A stretch of DNA of 64,000 bases from Eudromia elegans (lineage: Eukaryota; Chordata; Aves; Tinamiformes; Tinamidae), in NCBI GenBank assembly GCA_003342815.1, contig PTEX01000163.1, positions 1,085,542 to 1,149,541 on the forward strand, read 5' to 3'. Made by a program: the position numbers and the translations under genes. Below the pieces are notes generated by a model. That model saw only the letters and a list, made by a program, of their open reading frames with translations. It ran no database searches and was not told the origin of the DNA. This document shows, piece after piece, positions 59,961-64,000 of the stretch. Position 1 is the first letter of the stretch. Each line of letters starts with the position of its first letter.

Positions 59961-62900
59961 CTTGCCTGCGACCTGCTGAAGCTTGTGTTTGCAGTGCTGT
60001 CAGTTCAGGCATTAGCTCAAACCCTTTGCCTTGCCTTGCCCTGTTTCCCTGCATGCAGGGGTCCAAGGTAGGTGGTACCTCACCTAGCTGGTCTGAGAGG
60101 ATGTGGTTTGAAATTCAGATGCTTGAGCCAATAACACAGATGCAGCAGCCTCGTCACGATCCCTCAATGTCTAATCCGATCTTTCTTCTAATCCACTCGT
60201 TCTGTGCTGCTAATCAAATCTCCCTGCATGGCTCGAGTGATGTTTTGCAGTGTGCTTGACCTCATGTCGGTTTGGCTACAGTGAGCAAGGGAAGTTGGGG
60301 AAGCAAGGGTGGGCTGAATGTCATCTGCTCTTGAGGACACAGCCTGGCATTTGATGTTTGTAAAATCCATCGCACAAGGGAGGCCTGATGTGACTTACAA
60401 ATACAAATCATGACTAGGGAGTGAATTATACCAATGTAACAGAAAAATGGCCAGGAAATAATGGTGCCACCAGCATTTCTGTGTAGCCAGTTGTGTGGAA
60501 GTCAACAGAGACCAGAGGTGGAAGGGTGCAGCTCTGTTGGCACAACACAGGATTCTTATTTTAGCATGGAAGACAGCCAAAGATAAGCAGTGGTTGTCAT
60601 CTGGCTGGTCAGAGGATTTAACAAAAGAAAAGCTTTGTTTAAATGGAAATATTTTCATGTAGGTACTACGAGAAAAAGCAGATAACCTTGCAAGTGATGG
60701 GCTGGCCATATGAAGCCAGCAGTACAAGATTTCTCCCATAAAAAAGTAGAATGATCGTAATTAAGCCCAGACCCAGTTAAATGACACACGGCTTTATTTA
60801 TTTCAGATGTTTCTAGGTCCCAGAGATGGGGCCAAATGTGAAGAGTTTGATGTGGCAGAGAGTTTAACCCCAATTACTTCTGCATAAATCACGTGATTGT
60901 TACAGTAGCTAAGTACATGCGATGGTTGCCTCGGAGCTACTCATGAAAAATATTTTGAAAAAAAAATTCCATTAAGAATATTTACTGAATACAGAATAAC
61001 CACCCTTACTGCAGTGAACCTGCTTGTTTGCTGTCTGCTTGTTGTCTGCCCCGTGCAGCCCGTGAGACCCAGAAGGATCTGCTTTGCACAGCTAGCTTGC
61101 AGAGGCTTTGGGGAGGCTGGTTAACTTTCTTTTTTGAGGCAGGAGAATCAGACTGCAGTAGCTGCACTGGCTCAGCGTGCCCGCCGGTCTGTGTGCAGAG
61201 ACAGCTGAAATGGTGGCTTTGTGGAGCAGGCAGTGAGAGAAAGAAGCAAAATGGGAGCTGACAAATATCCCTGTTATGAAGCTGGGATGGATAAATGATT
61301 TATGGGGGTACTTGCTTTTTTATTTTTAGTAGAAGGACTCAGTTGACAATGTGTGATACTAGCTGTGAATTGCTTTCTTTTGAGATCACACTGCACTGGG
61401 TCTTGCCTCCAGAAACTGCATCAACAGAATAGCAATACAGTAAAGTATGTGGTAGCATTGCTTAAATTTACTGCGTAGCCTACGATACTAACTTCAGAAA
61501 GGAAAAAAAAATCCTCCCTCCTCCCCACCCCTCCAGCTCTTATTTGTTTTCTTTTGCTCTTTTATTTTTATCAATTTACTTATGTTTTTCTTAAAGCCCT
61601 TGTTCCCAATTGTCCCAGAAGATTCTACTTCCAAAAAGGAGGTAGCTTTATGAAAGCACCTAGGCTAGGGAAGATCACTGACCTTTCCCAATTCTCCTTA
61701 GGAATTTCCATTCTGAAGATTTTCAGTTTTCTCCTACTTCCCAGGGCACCAGACAGCTTGCTGATGTGGCTCGTCTTGGAGGAGCTTCCCTATCAACAAC
61801 ATTTTAACATTGCTTGTTAGATCTGACTTTCTTTTTTCAAGCAGGTCCATCCACACTGTCCATTAAAACGTGGTATGAGCCATGTCCATTCCATCTCCTG
61901 CAAACTGCGGCATAAGTGGCCCAGAAGTGGTCATCGAAGGTGCAGGAATTTGTCAGCTGCTCTATTATCTTGGAGCCAGTCCTTTGGTGTAAACGCCGAT
62001 GGCCACGGAGGCAAAGGAGGTTTGGCACTATGCCTGCCTGTGTCTCAGAGGCCCGGTGAAGTCGGGAACTCCTCTGAACATCCCACGCTGCAGCTCCAAA
62101 CTCAGCCCAGTTCTGGAGAGCAGTCGCTACTCCAGCATTATATTCACTTCAAGTTTTTGATTATTTTTCTGCTTTTATTGTAACATGGAAACAAAGAGGT
62201 CAGAGAAACTCTGCGGCCACCGAGAGGGCTGGGAGGGCAGTGGCCCTCACGTGATCTGGTGAAGGGCATGGTCTTCATAGCACAGCCCAGCTGTTTGGAG
62301 GAGTGCAGGTCTTGCATTCCAGTGAAAAATAATTCATTAATGGCCAGAGATAATCACTTTGCTCTGAAAAGCTACTGCAGCTGCATTGCACCAACTGTTC
62401 TTTTTCAGCTTCTGAATCCTTAATGACAGCAGGAGCTAATTTCTCTTTTTTTGTTTTTATAACTGCATTGTCTTACTTTTTCTGCATTTTTGAGGAAATA
62501 ATAGTAGTCATTGCATAACTACTTGTCACCTTTCAGAAGAGAAAGCTTAAATGGACAAGTTATTTGATGACTGCTTTAAACAACAGCAACTTCTTGTAGC
62601 TCATCAGTTATCTATCTATGCTTAGTAAATAATCCATTTAACTAGAGCAGTGTTACTTAACTTATGCTCCAGAAGACAATGAGTAAAACAGTTGCAAAAA
62701 GTATGACAGCTAATCATACATGCATTCTCTTATCTGCAGTGGCAGACGAAAACATGTAACAGAGTCAGGAATGGTAAATGTGTACATTTACCATTAGGAA
62801 ATGTGTACCCACTTGGTAGATTATTTTTTTGGTTGTACATGAAAACATATGTGACAGTAATGTGTAAAACAGTCCTCCGACTTAAAAAAATGATCATGTA

Positions 62901-63359
62901 GTGTTTGGTTTAAAAAAAAAAAAAGGAGCATTGAACTAAATGATCTGGTAGAGCAATGAGAGTGTAACATATGGAAAATTAAGTAAATATTACAGTGGTT
63001 TGTGTGTGTGTCTGTTTATAGGGTACACATCCTTCTGGTTGCTGATGGTGCATTACTTGTTCGAGAGCCGAATCCACACAAGGCTACCACAAAGCAAACA
63101 GGAAGGGCAACCTCCCATTCTACAGGCAGGATTTTCCCAGTGCCAGTTGGTTCATTGCCCTTCAGCGCTATGTGTGCGAGATCCATTAGAAGGGGACTTG
63201 TTCTTCACTGAGCTGGTGGTTCCCAGCTCTTTATCTCGTGTTTCACCCAGCTGCTCTACCCAAGCAGCCGGTTGGTTTAAAGAAGACTAACTAGTCCAGA
63301 TAGGGTCACGCTGATGCTAAGGCAATGGCAGGCTGATGAAAGCAGTTGTAAGAAGTTCT
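59961..63359. other. Gene-free flank or intron
   Basis: No exon is recognised. It is AT-leaning with A runs near 60957-60967 and 62911-62924 and a TG run at 63000-63011. Frames up to 114 codons (minus 60395-60739) show no known domain. Confidence 0.5.
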
Positions 63360-63500
63360 AGAATCATAGAATACTTAAGGCTGGAAGGGAGCTCTAGAGG
63401 TCATCTAGTCCAACCGCCCTGCACACACGGGGTCTCCTAAAGCACGTGGCACAGGATTGCGTCCAAGCAGGTTTTGAATGTCTCCAGAGAAGGAATGTCC
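63360..63500 (-). mobile_element. CR1 LINE 3' end, antisense
   Basis: The plus strand begins AGAATCATAGAATACTTAAG, continues GGCTGGAAGGGAGCTCTAGA and GGTCATCTAGTCCAACCGCC, and reaches AGCAGGTTTTGAATGTCTCC and AGAGAAGGAATGTCC. This is the reverse complement of the avian CR1 3' end. The element is 5'-truncated at about 140 bp. Confidence 0.95.
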
Positions 63501-64000
63501 TAATGCATGGAGAGAATGCATCTGCCTTTTGTTTGGGTTTGCTATTTAGGTCCCTGGGGGCTTTTTTTGGTAGCAGTCATGGGTCTTCCCACACATATGT
63601 AGCCACTGAGACATCGCTTGTCTTTTAGGATATGGTCTGGCTATCGCTATAACTTTTCCTTTTCTACAAGGCATGACTAAGTTGATGGGACCTTCTACAC
63701 CTGAATGCTGGCAAGTGCTACAGGAGAGTAAGCTAAAACTAAGCAGATGGCTGCACGCTCATGGATCTTCCCATTCACAGCACGTGCCGCAGAGCTCTGC
63801 GGTGACTGGCCTGAGGGGATGTAATACAGTCCCCTACCCCCAATTCAAGAGACCATTGCCTCTGAAACAGTCATGTCAAAATGCCAGCTCAGTGCTACTG
63901 CTCAGGAGTAGGCTCCAAGTATCTTGGAGGTGTGCCCATTATTGGAGAGGCTTGTCGATGCTCTTGCGTCGCACGTGTTCTCTGGCGGAGCCAAAGAAGC
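63501..64000. other. Gene-free end of window
   Basis: No exon or repeat is recognised in the final 500 bases. Confidence 0.5.

Noticed and set aside
1..64000. Search for tRNA, rRNA, CRISPR arrays, bacterial operons or phage-like genes
   Set aside because: No clover-leaf with A/B boxes, no regularly spaced direct repeats with unique spacers, and no prokaryote-like gene packing were seen on either strand.

Overview
The window reads as nuclear DNA of a bird. The evidence is several chicken-repeat-1 (CR1) retrotransposon fragments with the typical avian 3' sequence, a low overall density of interspersed repeats, and decayed copies of older amniote repeats (deep-branching CR1 and MIR-like SINEs). 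I found no bacterial genes, operons, CRISPR arrays or tRNA/rRNA genes. I could not recognise a single protein-coding exon. The open frames here are short, or are sustained by tandem repeats, by CpG-rich sequence or by the assembly gap.

Layout. From 1 to about 56150 the window is AT-leaning, gene-free DNA that looks like a gene desert or a very large intron. It holds scattered simple repeats, a decayed 12-bp minisatellite near 2955-3130, and CR1 fragments at 12453, 18010, 25559, 26860 and 54925. A MIR-like SINE lies at 35150. Several AT-rich blocks are dense in homeodomain (TAATTA), octamer (ATGCAAAT) and similar motifs; I flag them as candidate conserved non-coding elements, which only alignment can confirm. 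A compact promoter-like cluster sits at 36000-36240: a CpG-dense stretch, a 14-bp TGACA/TGTCA palindrome, an AP-1 site and a TATA box.

From about 56155 the composition changes sharply. A purine-rich tract leads into roughly 0.9 kb of C-rich, CA-rich low-complexity DNA, then a 13-bp tandem array, then a CpG island broken by a 645-bp run of N (57501-58145). This island is the best candidate for a gene promoter and first exon, but the sequence that would identify the gene is probably inside the gap. From 58721 to 64000 there is intron- or flank-like DNA with another MIR-like fragment and a CR1 end at 63360.

Taken together, this looks like a regulatory landscape on one side of a CpG-island promoter. 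Gene identity and direction cannot be read from these bases. I did not find a convincing undescribed coding system; the most checkable leads are the promoter-like cluster at 36 kb, the gap-interrupted CpG island, and the motif-rich AT blocks.
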